Positions 14,887 to 23,211 are shown, counted from the first letter of the stretch. The stretch: 33,261 nt of DNA from Planctomycetia bacterium (GCA_026400935.1 JAPLNX010000026.1:1-33261), one strand, 5' to 3'. Program-made: numbers and translations. Notes: a model not told the origin generated them from the letters alone.

Positions 14887-16173
14887 ATGGCCAGCATCTC
14901 GACCGACTCCAATGGCAATCGCACGATTCAATTTGTGGCGAAGGATCGCAAACGCAAGAGCGTCCGACTCGGCAAAATGCCGATGAAGGATGCCAAAGAG
15001 TTCAAAACGAAAATCGCGGCGTTGAACACCGCGACAATCACGGGATTCTCGATCGACGGCGAAACGGCTCGTTGGGTTGGTGATCTCGGCGAAGTCTTCC
15101 ACGAGAAGCTGGCCAGCGTTGGCTTAATCCAACCTCGCGAATTCCACGCCTGCGCGTTGGCTGAGTTCGTGAATCACTACATCGCCTCGCGAACGGATGC
15201 GAAAGCCAACACGGCCAAGATCTGGCGGCAGACGATAACCTTGCTGATCGAATTCTTCGGGGCCGACCGATCAATGCAGTCCCTGACGAAAGCGGATGCC
15301 AAGGACTGGCGGCTGTTTCTGGTGCAACGCGGGATGGCGGAAGCCAGCATCCGCAAGCACTCCGGATTCGCGAAGCATTTCTTCAAGCAAGCAATCGACC
15401 GAGAACTGATCGTCAAGAATCCGTTTGCGGACCTGATTTCGGCATCCATCGGAAACACCGAGCGGCAACGCTTCATCAGCCATGCAGACATCCAAAAAGT
15501 GATTGATGCCTGCCCGTGCTACGAATGGCGGTTGATCGTGGCGTTGTCGCGGTTCGGTGGCCTGCGATGCCCCAGCGAGCATCTTGCGCTGCGATGGGAA
15601 GACATCCATTGGGACCAACAACGCTTCACCGTTCGCAGCCCGAAGACGGAGCGTGTCGCCGGACACGAGTCACGCATTGTGCCACTGTTCCCCGAACTGT
15701 TGCCGTATCTGGAAGACGCTCGCGATTGTGCCGCTCCCGGCCAAGTGCATGTCATCAACCGCTACCGCGACTTGGACGGCAACCTCCGCTCGGTGATGAC
15801 CAAGATTGTCAAACGCGCCGGCCTGATCCCTTGGCCGCGAATCTTCCACAACCTCCGAGCCAGTCGGCAGACGGAATTGGAAGCCCGCTTCCCAACACAC
15901 GTCGTCTGCTCGTGGATCGGCAACAGCGAGGCAGTGGCTCGAAAGCACTATCTCCAAGTCCGCGATGAGGACTTTGCCAAAGCGCTGCATAATCCGGTGC
16001 AGTTAGGGTCCGCAGACGGGGGTAACGAGTCGTATCGCGTCCAACCCGCTCAACAAGAAACCCCTGAAAACGCCGAGAAACTCGGCAAATCCAGGGGTGT
16101 GAACAAATCACCAACGGGAGCGGATGGGAATCGAACCCACCCAGCGACTTTTCAGTCGCCACACTGGGTTTGA
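14887..16173 (+). CDS. int: Tyrosine recombinase integrase of the island
   Basis: A 428-residue phage-type integrase that inserts the island at tRNA-Sec. An N-terminal arm-binding region and core-binding SAM-like domain (about 85-180) precede the catalytic domain, with R227 (GGLRCPSEH), the HxxR motif H321/R324 (FHNLRASRQ), W343 (CSWIGNSEA) and nucleophile Y355 (RKHYLQV). The set is complete. Its last 18 codons run through attR (GADGNR, then THPATFQSPHWV) and terminate inside the tRNA gene on the opposite strand. The natural C-terminus therefore changes on integration: in the circular form R416 would be followed by SVRQNEW and 70 residues in all, for a 486-residue protein. It starts 4 bp after the Xre regulator stop. 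Confidence 0.92.
   Translation: MASISTDSNGNRTIQFVAKDRKRKSVRLGKMPMKDAKEFKTKIAALNTATITGFSIDGETARWVGDLGEVFHEKLASVGLIQPREFHACALAEFVNHYIASRTDAKANTAKIWRQTITLLIEFFGADRSMQSLTKADAKDWRLFLVQRGMAEASIRKHSGFAKHFFKQAIDRELIVKNPFADLISASIGNTERQRFISHADIQKVIDACPCYEWRLIVALSRFGGLRCPSEHLALRWEDIHWDQQRFTVRSPKTERVAGHESRIVPLFPELLPYLEDARDCAAPGQVHVINRYRDLDGNLRSVMTKIVKRAGLIPWPRIFHNLRASRQTELEARFPTHVVCSWIGNSEAVARKHYLQVRDEDFAKALHNPVQLGSADGGNESYRVQPAQQETPENAEKLGKSRGVNKSPTGADGNRTHPATFQSPHWV
16061..16097 (+). repeat. Nested inverted repeat next to attR
   Basis: CCCCTG (16061-16066) pairs with CAGGGG (16092-16097) and encloses GCCGAG-AAA-CTCGGC (16072-16086). It lies in the integrase 3' end, 17 bp from the att core, and may be a recombinase arm site or RNA hairpin; neither is shown. 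Confidence 0.55.
16114..16135 (+). repeat. attR core, 22-bp direct repeat
   Basis: Identical to 606-627. Here it forms the 3' end of the intact tRNA-Sec gene, so the tRNA stays functional after insertion. Confidence 0.9.
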
Positions 16174-16208
16174 AGTCCAGGTCGGTCACCAGATCCGAGT
16201 ACGCTCCC
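16115..16208 (-). tRNA. selC: tRNA-Sec (anticodon UCA)
   Basis: The minus strand folds as a selenocysteine tRNA of 94 nt without an encoded CCA. The anticodon loop is CTTCAAA with anticodon TCA. The long extra arm is GCGACT-GAAA-AGTCGC, and the T arm is GTGGG-TTCGATT-CCCAT with the G-U closing pair also seen in E. coli selC. The acceptor starts GGGAGCG pairing with CGCTCCC; the eighth pair is T-C and the anticodon stem has an A-C pair next to the loop, two small departures from the E. coli tRNA. It implies a selenocysteine system in the host; no selenoprotein is visible here. Confidence 0.88.
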
Positions 16209-16838
16209 GAAGGACTCACAGGCTACTTGTTGAGTCCTTGAATCGCTACCGATCAAACTCGACTTCGCCGAGAAACTTGCAGTTTTTCCGGAGATATCGT
16301 GTGAATTGCGAAGCGGTGCGGATGTCATCATCACGCTGTTCGATGTCACTTCGCGAGTGGTTGTTCGGTCGGGTGATGATGCAGGGATGTGAACAAACGT
16401 GAGAGGTTTCGCGTCCCGTCTCGGTAAGCTGGGCGCTAAGACAAACGGTAAGACGGACTGGCTCATGTGGTCGGTGCCAGCGGCTTGCAGCTTGACCGCC
16501 TCGCGTTCGTTCGTTGACGGTGACGACAGCGGTGGGAGCAGATCCACGGCGGCCTTCAGATCAAACAGATTAGCGTGCGTGTAACGGCCAAGCGTGAGTT
16601 GAACGGTCGTATGTCGAACCAGCCGTTGCATGGCCTTTGGAGAAGCTCCAGAGCGGCCCAAGCGGCTCAGATAGGTATGACGCAACGCATAGAAGTCAGA
16701 TTGATGACCATCATCGTTGCGGTAGGCAACACCCGCTCGCTCCAAATCCGCCATCATGATCTTGGAGCCTCGCCGCTTCTTTGCCCAATCACCCGGCCAG
16801 AGTTTCGCATCGGGAGCAAAAGTGGCGAGCCACGGTGT
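16152..16838 (-). pseudogene. C-terminal part of a second tyrosine recombinase
   Basis: The minus-strand frame encodes the catalytic half of an integrase: MMADLERAGVAY ... DFYALRHTYLSRLGRSG (HxxR-type box), then KAMQRLVRHTTVQLTLGRYTHANL with the catalytic tyrosine in GRYTH. Residues after AAVDLLPPL form a long variable tail that runs on to the tRNA 5' end. The N-terminal and first-arginine regions are missing because the similarity ends near 16838, where the IS4-like fragment begins on the other strand. The enzyme is thus truncated and not functional. It lies on the 5' side of the tRNA, opposite the resident island, so it belongs to a different, earlier element. Confidence 0.75.
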
Positions 16839-17112
16839 GGCGTATCGGCACTGTGGCAAAGTCGAGGTCGATATCCGCAACCTCAAAGTGGTGCTGAACA
16901 CCGAACGCATCCAGGCCCGAAGCGTCGAGATGTTTCACAAAGAATTGCTGACCTCACTGGTGGCCTACAACTTGGTCACGCAATTCCGCCGCCAAGCCGC
17001 CGCGCTGCTTGCCCAACCCCTGCGCCGCATGAGCTTCAAAAGCACTTGGACCAAATTCCACATTTCCCTCTGGTCCTCGTAGGCCCAGGACTCCTCGGGC
17101 TGGCGCGCCACC
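16838..17112 (+). pseudogene. IS4-like transposase C-terminal fragment (copy 2)
   Basis: The frame reads YRHCGKVEVDIRNLKVVLN (the family's E-containing motif region) and LVAYNLVTQFRRQAAALL ... FHISLWSS, ending at TAG 17080-17082. At the same place copy 1 (near position 129) has CAG, so this stop is a point change. Nucleotide similarity to copy 1 continues to about 17112 and then stops. The N-terminal catalytic part is absent. It has replaced the 5' end of the recombinase relic on the opposite strand, so the insertion or recombination truncated that gene. Confidence 0.7.
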
Positions 17113-17128
17113 GGGCTCACCAAATTTC

Positions 17129-17881
17129 TCATCTCTCGCCGCGAGACGAACACCCACGCACGGGCACTCCGAATAGCCGATCGAACCCCAAGCGAAAGAT
17201 CACCCAGAGTGCAGCGACCGATTCCTTCCAATTGATCTTCGACAGGCCAAAGCGGCGGTCCTCGAAGATGATCGGAGTTTCTGCAAACGTGCAGCCGACT
17301 GCTCGGCAGCGATACAGCAACTCTTCTTGAAAGGCGTATCCGCGAGCACGAATGCGCGACCAATCGATCAATGCGAGTTTCGAGACTTGATAGCATCGAA
17401 AGCTGCCGCTGTTGTCGCGCGTCTTCAGGCCGAGCAGCAGTCGGGCATACCAGTTGATCCCCTGGCTCATGAAGTGCCGTCGCCAATTCCAGCCGACTAC
17501 ACCACCACCAGTCACGTATCTCGAACCGATTGCCACATCGGCGCGCGTCAAGCATTCGCGAATCGCCGGAAGATGCCGAGGATGATGGCTGAAGTCGGCA
17601 TCCATGTTGAGCACGTGGTCGTAACCCTTCTCAATCGCAAACCGAAACCCGGCGACGGTTGCCGTTCCGAGTCCCAGCTTGCCCGCTCGATGCAAGACGT
17701 GAATGCGTGGGTCTCGCGTCGCTAACTCATCGGCCAACGTCCCGGTCCCATCCGGAGAGTTGTCATCAATCACCAGCACATCAGCATCCGGAGCCACAGC
17801 ATGGATCTCCGGGATGAGCAGCGGCAGATTTTCGCGTTCGTTGTAGGTACAGAGCGTGATGAGCAATCGTGGTGAAGTCAT
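17129..17881 (-). CDS. Polyprenol-phosphate mannosyltransferase-like glycosyltransferase (GT2, DPM1-like)
   Basis: A 250-residue GT2 enzyme expected to transfer mannose from GDP-mannose to polyprenyl phosphate on the cytoplasmic face of the membrane. Visible motifs are TLCTYNERENLPLLI (nucleotide-binding start), VIDDNSPDGTG (metal/sugar), MDADFSHHP (DxD), GSRYVTGGGVVGW and FRCYQ ... RGYAFQEELLYRC, all typical of dolichyl-phosphate mannose synthases without the extra C-terminal membrane segments. ATG 17881 fits the family N-terminus. It lies outside the island and its start is preceded by a perfect 10-bp hairpin (17913-17937). The substrate sugar is inferred from the family. Confidence 0.88.
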   Translation of the reverse strand: MTSPRLLITLCTYNERENLPLLIPEIHAVAPDADVLVIDDNSPDGTGTLADELATRDPRIHVLHRAGKLGLGTATVAGFRFAIEKGYDHVLNMDADFSHHPRHLPAIRECLTRADVAIGSRYVTGGGVVGWNWRRHFMSQGINWYARLLLGLKTRDNSGSFRCYQVSKLALIDWSRIRARGYAFQEELLYRCRAVGCTFAETPIIFEDRRFGLSKINWKESVAALWVIFRLGFDRLFGVPVRGCSSRGER

Positions 17882-17912
17882 GAAGCATCGTCGTGATTAA
17901 CTCTCAAACATG

Positions 17913-17937
17913 CATCACCGAGCTTGCCTCGGTGATG
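17913..17937. repeat. Perfect 10-bp hairpin upstream of the glycosyltransferase
   Basis: CATCACCGAG (17913-17922) and CTCGGTGATG (17928-17937) flank a 5-nt loop; on the plus strand TTT follows. It is 32 bp upstream of the start of the minus-strand gene, so it would be in that mRNA's leader, or it ends a plus-strand transcript. Confidence 0.6.
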
Positions 17938-18107
17938 TTTACGGAAATCGCTTGTTTGAGATTGGTGATAAAAGTTACCGCTCAACGCGGATATGTAGCC
18001 ATCATCGCAGTGCCTGACGAGCCGGACGCTTATCGACGTTGCGTCAGATTGACCGACCAATTTCGTTGTATCGACTGCCGGATTTATGAATGAGACTTCA
18101 ACAGTAG

Positions 18108-18133
18108 AACCGACCGTCCGCTGGCGGTCGGTT
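18108..18133. repeat. 9-bp hairpin between divergent genes
   Basis: AACCGACCG (18108-18116) pairs with CGGTCGGTT (18125-18133) around TCCGCTGG, whose CC and GG can extend the stem. Its place 82 bp upstream of the DUF1549 gene suggests a leader hairpin or terminator of a lost transcript. The rest of 17882-18214 shows no convincing gene. Confidence 0.55.
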
Positions 18134-18214
18134 GGTTCTTGGCAGATGATGCGTCGTCGCGCGTGATTGCACACTCGCGGCTTTCCTTGTTCGTGTTGGA
18201 CCTGAGTGTTGCTC

Positions 18215-20581
18215 ATGTGGAAATTCTTGCGTTGCCAGCTTCGATCGTTTGCTAGGGATCGTGGGTGCGGAGTCGTGCTCGTCGTTTGCCTAGTGTCATG
18301 CAATTGGGGAGACGGAGTTTTTGCGGCAGAGCGGGTTTCGTTTCGGCAGGATGTGATGGCGGTGTTGTCGAAGGCGGGCTGCAATCTGGGAACCTGTCAC
18401 GGGAACCAGAATGGCAAAGGTGGTTTTCGGCTGTCGTTGCGCGGTGAGAATCCGGAGGCCGACTTCGCAACGCTGACTCACGATCAAAGCGGGCGGCGTG
18501 CGAATGCGGTGGATGCGGACCAAAGCTTGATGTTGCTCAAAGCGACCATGCAGGTGCCGCACGAAGGAGGCAAACGCTTCGATGATGAGTCGCCGGAGTA
18601 TCGGGTTCTGCGGCGTTGGATCGTGGCGGGATTACCTCGGTCACCGGACGATGAAGTTTCGGTGACACGGCTAGTGGTGAGTCCCAGCGAGCAGGTGCTG
18701 ATCGAACCTTCGGACTCTATCTCGCTGCGATTCTTAGCAGTCATGGCAGATGACTCGACACGCGATGTGACTCGGCTGGCGTGCTTCGATGCGTCGCAGC
18801 CGATCGTGTCGATCTCCGTTGATGGGCTGGTGAAGCGAGAACGCTTTGGCGAAGTGACCATCGCGGTGCGATACCTCAATCAGCAAGTTCCCGTGCGGTT
18901 GGCGTTCATTCCGATGCGGCAGGATTTCACTTGGAAAGCGGCGAAGTCAGCAAACTTCATTGATGAGAAAGTCTTCGCCAAGTTGCAGTCATTGCGAATG
19001 AATCCGTCTGAGGCTTGCGACGACACGACCTTCATGCGACGTGCGTCGCTCGACCTGATCGGCGTATTGCCGACCGCCGATGAAGCGAGAGCGTTTACGA
19101 AAGAAACTCGGCCCGACAAACGCGAGCGACTAATTGAAGCGTTGCTCGACCGACCGGAATTCGCGGACTTCTGGGCGATGAAATGGGCTGATCTGTTTCG
19201 AGTGGAAGAGAAGACGCTCGACCGCAAAGGGGTCGCGACGTTTCATGCGTGGATTCGCGACAGCGTGGCAACGAACAAACCGCTCGACGAATTTGTTCGC
19301 GAACTGGTCTCCGCTCGCGGCAGCACTTACGAGCAACCGCCGAGCAACTTCTATCGAGCGATGCGCGACCCGATCACTCGGGCGGAGACCGTCGCTCAAT
19401 TGTTTCTCGGCATTCGTCTGCAATGCGCGAAGTGCCACAATCATCCGTTCGATCGGTGGACTCAGACCGATTACTACGGTTGGACGAATTGGTTCTCCCG
19501 CGTGAAATATGAAGTGCTCGAAAACCGCCGACGCGACACGAACGATCAACACGAATTCGATGGCGAGCAATTGGTGCTGTTGGCCGACTCCGGAGACGTC
19601 GATCACCCCGCGACCGGCAAGCCGGTCCCGCCGAGATTTTTGACTGACACTTCGGCACTGAATGAACCGGAATACGAGAAGGACCGTAGCCGAAGTCGTG
19701 AGACTTCGGGGCGAGCGGAGAAAGTCGCGAACCGAACTCTGACGAGTTCGGCTACGGTAACTTCGGTTACGGATCGGTTGCTGCAATTGTCGGAATGGCT
19801 GACGAGTCCGAACAACCGACGATTCGCGGAAGCTCAAGTGAATCGCGTTTGGTTTCATTTGATGGGACGCGGCATCGTTGACCCGATTGATGATTTCCGA
19901 GCGACGAATCCGCCGTCGAATCCAGCATTGCTGCAAGCGTTGACCGATGACTTCATCTCGCATCAGTTTGATGTGAAGCATCTGATTCGGACGATCGTGT
20001 CGTCGCGAACTTATCAGGTTTCTGCCATGCCGAACGAAACGAATCGCGATGACGAGAGCAACTTCTCTCACGCGGCGGTGCGACGTCTTTCCGCCGAACA
20101 ACTCGCGGATTCACTCTCGTTGGTGCTGGATGTGCGGCTCTCGTTCGGTGGCTATCCAGAAGGGACACGAGCGTCGCAGTTGGCCGGTGCCCGCGTCATC
20201 CGTCGGCGAGATGGCGGGCCATCGAGCGGCGATTCGTTTCTGACGACGTTCGGCAAACCTCCCCGTCTACAAGCCTGCGAATGTGAGCGATCGGAAGACT
20301 CGACGCTCGCTCAAACGTTTCAACTCGTCAGCGGCCCGATCCTCAATGACTTGCTGGCAACTTCCGACAATCGCATAAAGCGCTGGGCCGCGCCCGATGC
20401 TTCGGCTTCAATGGAAGCAATGTTCGAAGAGGTGTTCTGGACAATCCTCAGCAGACCTCCGTCGCCAACAGAACTGTCCGCCGTTCGGAAGCACTTTGCA
20501 TCGTCGAATGACCGACGAGCAAACTTGGAAGACATCGTTTGGGGTTTATTGAATTCGGACGAATTTCTTCTCAGGCACTGA
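18215..20581 (+). CDS. Secreted DUF1549/DUF1553 (planctomycete cytochrome-like) protein
   Basis: The 788-residue protein starts at ATG 18215 with a signal peptide (basic start, then CGVVLVVCLVSC, cleavage near VFA-AE). A family-type cysteine box CNLGTCHG (C-x4-CH) opens the domain with GKGGFRLSLRG. A beta-rich region (about 150-240) precedes DUF1549, which holds IRLQCAKCHNHPFDRWTQ, a CxxCH heme-c-like site. DUF1553 follows with LTSPNNRRFAEAQVNRVWFHLMGRGIVDP. These proteins are planctomycete hallmarks of unproven function, usually encoded just before a DUF1501 gene, as here (22-bp gap). A palindromic repeat inserted in frame (19684-19757) adds residues KDRSRSRETSG to SATVTSV between DUF1549 and DUF1553. 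Confidence 0.9.
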   Translation: MWKFLRCQLRSFARDRGCGVVLVVCLVSCNWGDGVFAAERVSFRQDVMAVLSKAGCNLGTCHGNQNGKGGFRLSLRGENPEADFATLTHDQSGRRANAVDADQSLMLLKATMQVPHEGGKRFDDESPEYRVLRRWIVAGLPRSPDDEVSVTRLVVSPSEQVLIEPSDSISLRFLAVMADDSTRDVTRLACFDASQPIVSISVDGLVKRERFGEVTIAVRYLNQQVPVRLAFIPMRQDFTWKAAKSANFIDEKVFAKLQSLRMNPSEACDDTTFMRRASLDLIGVLPTADEARAFTKETRPDKRERLIEALLDRPEFADFWAMKWADLFRVEEKTLDRKGVATFHAWIRDSVATNKPLDEFVRELVSARGSTYEQPPSNFYRAMRDPITRAETVAQLFLGIRLQCAKCHNHPFDRWTQTDYYGWTNWFSRVKYEVLENRRRDTNDQHEFDGEQLVLLADSGDVDHPATGKPVPPRFLTDTSALNEPEYEKDRSRSRETSGRAEKVANRTLTSSATVTSVTDRLLQLSEWLTSPNNRRFAEAQVNRVWFHLMGRGIVDPIDDFRATNPPSNPALLQALTDDFISHQFDVKHLIRTIVSSRTYQVSAMPNETNRDDESNFSHAAVRRLSAEQLADSLSLVLDVRLSFGGYPEGTRASQLAGARVIRRRDGGPSSGDSFLTTFGKPPRLQACECERSEDSTLAQTFQLVSGPILNDLLATSDNRIKRWAAPDASASMEAMFEEVFWTILSRPPSPTELSAVRKHFASSNDRRANLEDIVWGLLNSDEFLLRH
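19684..19757. repeat. Palindromic interspersed repeat inside the DUF1549 gene
   Basis: Outer arms CCGTAGCCGAA (19684-19694) and TTCGGCTACGG (19747-19757) are perfect complements. Two perfect 8-bp hairpins sit inside: CCGAAGTC-GTGA-GACTTCGG (19690-19709) and CCGAACTC-TGAC-GAGTTCGG (19732-19751). A further GTAAC-TTCG-GTTAC hairpin follows at 19757-19770. The reading frame stays open. It looks like a REP- or MITE-like element common to planctomycete genomes; the commonness is from memory, not shown here. Confidence 0.75.
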
Positions 20582-20603
20582 GAACAAGTTAAGGGTAAAC
20601 GAT

Positions 20604-21962
20604 ATGCACTTTTCGCGACGCTCTGCTTTACGCGCCGGATCGTTGGGGATGCTCGGACTCTCTTTGCCGAAACTTTTCGCTGCGGAACAATCTGCGAAGA
20701 AGCTGCCGATGCGAGCGAAGTCGGTCATCTTTCTGTATCAGTTCGGCGGGCCGAGTCATGTTGATACGTTTGATATGAAGCCCGATGCGCCAGATGGGAT
20801 TCGGAGCAAGTTCGCGCAGATCGACACGTCGGTTCCAGGGCTGCGAATTTGCGAGCATCTGCCCGAGATGGCGAAGGTGATGGATAAGGTCACGCTCGTA
20901 CGGACGGTGCATCACAACATGAAAAATCACAACTCGGCGGCCTATCACGCGCTGACGGGATTCGCTCCACCGGTGGATGACATTCGATTGAAGGACTCGA
21001 TTGAACTGGCTCCCGCGTATGGATCGGTCGTTGATCACGTTGCTTCGGGATCAAGCTCATTGCCGACGTTCGTGGCTTTACCAACGGTCATGCGTGACGG
21101 CTCGGTCACGCCGGGACAGCACGCGAGCTTCTTGGGAAAGCGACATGACCCACTGTTGATCAACTCAGACCCGAATGCCTCCGATTTCAAACTTCCGGAA
21201 TTGAGCCTGCCGGCCAATCTCTCGACCGATCGACTCCACAACCGGCGAGCGATGCAGCGTTTGGTCAATGAGCAGTCGCAGTTGTTGGAATTCTCGGCCA
21301 CGGCACGAGGGCTGGACGAGTACTACGACCGCGCTCTGACAATGTTGGGATCAACTCAGGTTCGTGATGCGTTCGACTTGTCACGTGAGCCAACGAAGCT
21401 CCGCGATCAATACGGTCGGACAACTTACGGACAAAGTTGTTTGCTCGCGCGACGGCTGGTCGAAGCGGGAGTGCGTTTCATTAACGTTTACTTCGACGAG
21501 AGCATCGGCGGCCAAAACACGAAGTCCGGTGGCTGGGACACACACGGCTTCAACGACACTCGGATGTATCCAATCCTGAAAGGTCGGCATCTCCCGCTGA
21601 CCGATCAGACGCTGCCGGTGCTGATCCGCGATTTGCAAGAACGAGGCTTGCTCGACAGCACTCTGATTGTCTGGATGGGCGAGTTCGGTCGAACCCCAAA
21701 GATCAACGCGAACATTAGCCGCGATCACTGGCCGAGTTGCTACACCGTGTTGCTCGCCGGTGGCGGAGTCCAACGTGGCTACATTCACGGTGTGAGTGAC
21801 AAGAACGGAGCGTATCCCGATCGTGATCCCGTCCCGTTGGGCGATCTCGCCGCGACGATGTTCGCCGCAATGGGAATCGATCCGCAAACGGAGCTACGAG
21901 ACAAACTGAATCGCCCTTTGCCTGTGGCGACGGGAAAAATTGTTTCGCGAGTCTTTTCGTAG
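20604..21962 (+). CDS. DUF1501 protein with Tat-type leader
   Basis: The 452-residue protein begins HFSRRSALRAGSLGMLGLS, a twin-arginine signal, and continues with the DUF1501 (sulfatase/alkaline-phosphatase-like fold) signature: FLYQFGGPSHVDTFDMKPDAP, RTVHHNMKNHNSAAYHALTG, GGWDTHGFN, IVWMGEFGRTPKIN and RDHWPSCYTVLLAGGGV. Asp/His residues that bind metal in this superfamily are therefore present. A ribosome-binding TAAGGG precedes the ATG. It is 22 bp after the DUF1549/1553 gene, the usual planctomycete pairing, and is expected to act outside the cytoplasmic membrane. Substrate is unknown. Confidence 0.92.
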   Translation: MHFSRRSALRAGSLGMLGLSLPKLFAAEQSAKKLPMRAKSVIFLYQFGGPSHVDTFDMKPDAPDGIRSKFAQIDTSVPGLRICEHLPEMAKVMDKVTLVRTVHHNMKNHNSAAYHALTGFAPPVDDIRLKDSIELAPAYGSVVDHVASGSSSLPTFVALPTVMRDGSVTPGQHASFLGKRHDPLLINSDPNASDFKLPELSLPANLSTDRLHNRRAMQRLVNEQSQLLEFSATARGLDEYYDRALTMLGSTQVRDAFDLSREPTKLRDQYGRTTYGQSCLLARRLVEAGVRFINVYFDESIGGQNTKSGGWDTHGFNDTRMYPILKGRHLPLTDQTLPVLIRDLQERGLLDSTLIVWMGEFGRTPKINANISRDHWPSCYTVLLAGGGVQRGYIHGVSDKNGAYPDRDPVPLGDLAATMFAAMGIDPQTELRDKLNRPLPVATGKIVSRVFS

Positions 21963-21968
21963 GAATGA

Positions 21969-22036
21969 TGGGACGAATGAGATTGATGCCATTTGCGCGA
22001 ACTAATAACTGGTTGCCATCAACCCCATTCATCCCA
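21969..22036. repeat. Imperfect 20-bp inverted repeat after the first DUF1501 gene
   Basis: Arms 21969-21988 and 22017-22036 match at 17 of 20 positions. They lie between two genes on the plus strand and could be a weak terminator or recognition site. No T run is present. Confidence 0.45.
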
Positions 22037-22089
22037 CCAATCTCATGTCTCTCATCAACTATCGTGCCACACTCCCAGAGGATACCCGC

Positions 22090-23145
22090 ATGTCCCGAGT
22101 TCACTTGAGGTTCCCACGTCAGAACAACTTCACCTTCTTGACTGTGATCACGACAGTATTGATCGCGTCAGGTTGGTCCACGCCTTCTGTTGCGGATGAC
22201 TCCGTCACAGCTCGAGTCGTGACGTACCACGGCTACACGAAGGCCATCGAATTGAAACATGGCAACGCACGAGCGGTCTTGTGCCCGCAAGCGGGCGGGC
22301 GAGTTTTGGAATTCTCGGTCGATGGGCAGAATGCAATGTTCCTCGATGACGAGGAAAAGAACTGGCAGCCGGGCAAGCCGGGGCCAGCATCGGCAGGGCG
22401 GTTTGATTACGGGCCGGAGTTGACCGTGATTGCTCATCCAAAAACTTGGTCCGGCGAATGGACAGGGGAAATCACGAACGAGCATTCCGCCAAGCTCACC
22501 AGTCCTCGCGAAGAGTCCGCGGGCATTCAACTCGTGCGTGAGTTCTGGTTCATTGCGCATGGAAAATCGGTCGGCCTCTCGTGTCGGCAGACGATCATCA
22601 ACGTCTCAAAAGAAGTTCGCGAAGTCTGTCATTGGGGCCGATCGTTCTCGCCGGGTGGTGGGATTTGTTTGATTCCGCTGGGCGATCGACCGAGCAAGTT
22701 TCCAAGCAAGTACGCGATGTATGAAGAAGGTGCGATCATCAACGTTCGTAACAAAGATGATCTGATCCGTGAGCGAGACGGCTTCCTCGAAATCCTCGCA
22801 CCGCCGCGCAAGCCGAAACTCGGTTTTGATTCGCAAGCCGGCTGGCTTGGTTATGTAATGCCGAACAACACGCTCTTTGTGAAACGGTTCGCGACATTCC
22901 CCGACCGCGTCTACAACGAGGCTGCGGGGCTGACGTTGTCGGTCTGGTATCCGACGGGACCACGCATCGAATTGGAACCAATCGGACCTCGCGAACGTTT
23001 GCAACCGGGAGAATCGGCGTCCTTCACCGAAGACTGGTGGCTGTTGTCACATCCCTTTCCAAAAGCAGGTCAGTCGATTGATCTGCAACGTTTGCGCGAC
23101 CAAGTAACGAAGGAGACCGCTGTTACTCACAAAATTGTGAACTGA
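22090..23145 (+). CDS. Secreted mutarotase-fold-like (DUF4380-like) protein
   Basis: A 351-residue protein from ATG 22090, with AGAGGA just upstream; an alternative start is ATG 22045. It has a signal peptide (NNFTFLTVITTVLIASGW ... SVADD). The body resembles DUF4380/galactose-mutarotase-like beta-sandwich proteins: AVLCPQAGGRVLEFSVDGQNAMF, GGRFDYGPE-like, REFWFIAHGKSVGLSCRQTI, CHWGRSFSPGGGI and SVWYPTGPRIELEPIGP. It would bind carbohydrate. It lies between two DUF1501 genes on the same strand and appears part of the same cluster, perhaps for extracellular polysaccharide use. The family call is moderate. Confidence 0.65.
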   Translation: MSRVHLRFPRQNNFTFLTVITTVLIASGWSTPSVADDSVTARVVTYHGYTKAIELKHGNARAVLCPQAGGRVLEFSVDGQNAMFLDDEEKNWQPGKPGPASAGRFDYGPELTVIAHPKTWSGEWTGEITNEHSAKLTSPREESAGIQLVREFWFIAHGKSVGLSCRQTIINVSKEVREVCHWGRSFSPGGGICLIPLGDRPSKFPSKYAMYEEGAIINVRNKDDLIRERDGFLEILAPPRKPKLGFDSQAGWLGYVMPNNTLFVKRFATFPDRVYNEAAGLTLSVWYPTGPRIELEPIGPRERLQPGESASFTEDWWLLSHPFPKAGQSIDLQRLRDQVTKETAVTHKIVN

Positions 23146-23211
23146 TTGATGAGAGATGTCGGTCGATGGTTTATGCTGCCTGAATCAAACATCGCCAAAC
23201 GGAGGCTCAAA

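Larger units (their letters stand above)
606..16135. mobile_element. Integrative genomic island in tRNA-Sec (selC-type site)
   Basis: An approximately 15.5-kb element is bounded by a 22-bp perfect direct repeat equal to the last 21 nt of the tRNA-Sec gene plus one base. The integrase gene abuts the tRNA end, as is usual for tRNA-targeting islands. The element carries an integration/replication module (integrase, Xre regulator, excisionase-like HTH, winged-helix protein, DnaB-like helicase, replication protein), a type I restriction-modification operon as cargo, and small phage-like ORFs at the left end. No capsid, tail, terminase large subunit or conjugation genes are visible, so it is more like a satellite or integrative plasmid-like island than a complete prophage or ICE. 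The boundary repeat is seen directly; mobility today is inference. Confidence 0.85.

Noticed and set aside
606-16135. Complete prophage
   Set aside because: No capsid, portal, large terminase or tail genes are seen.
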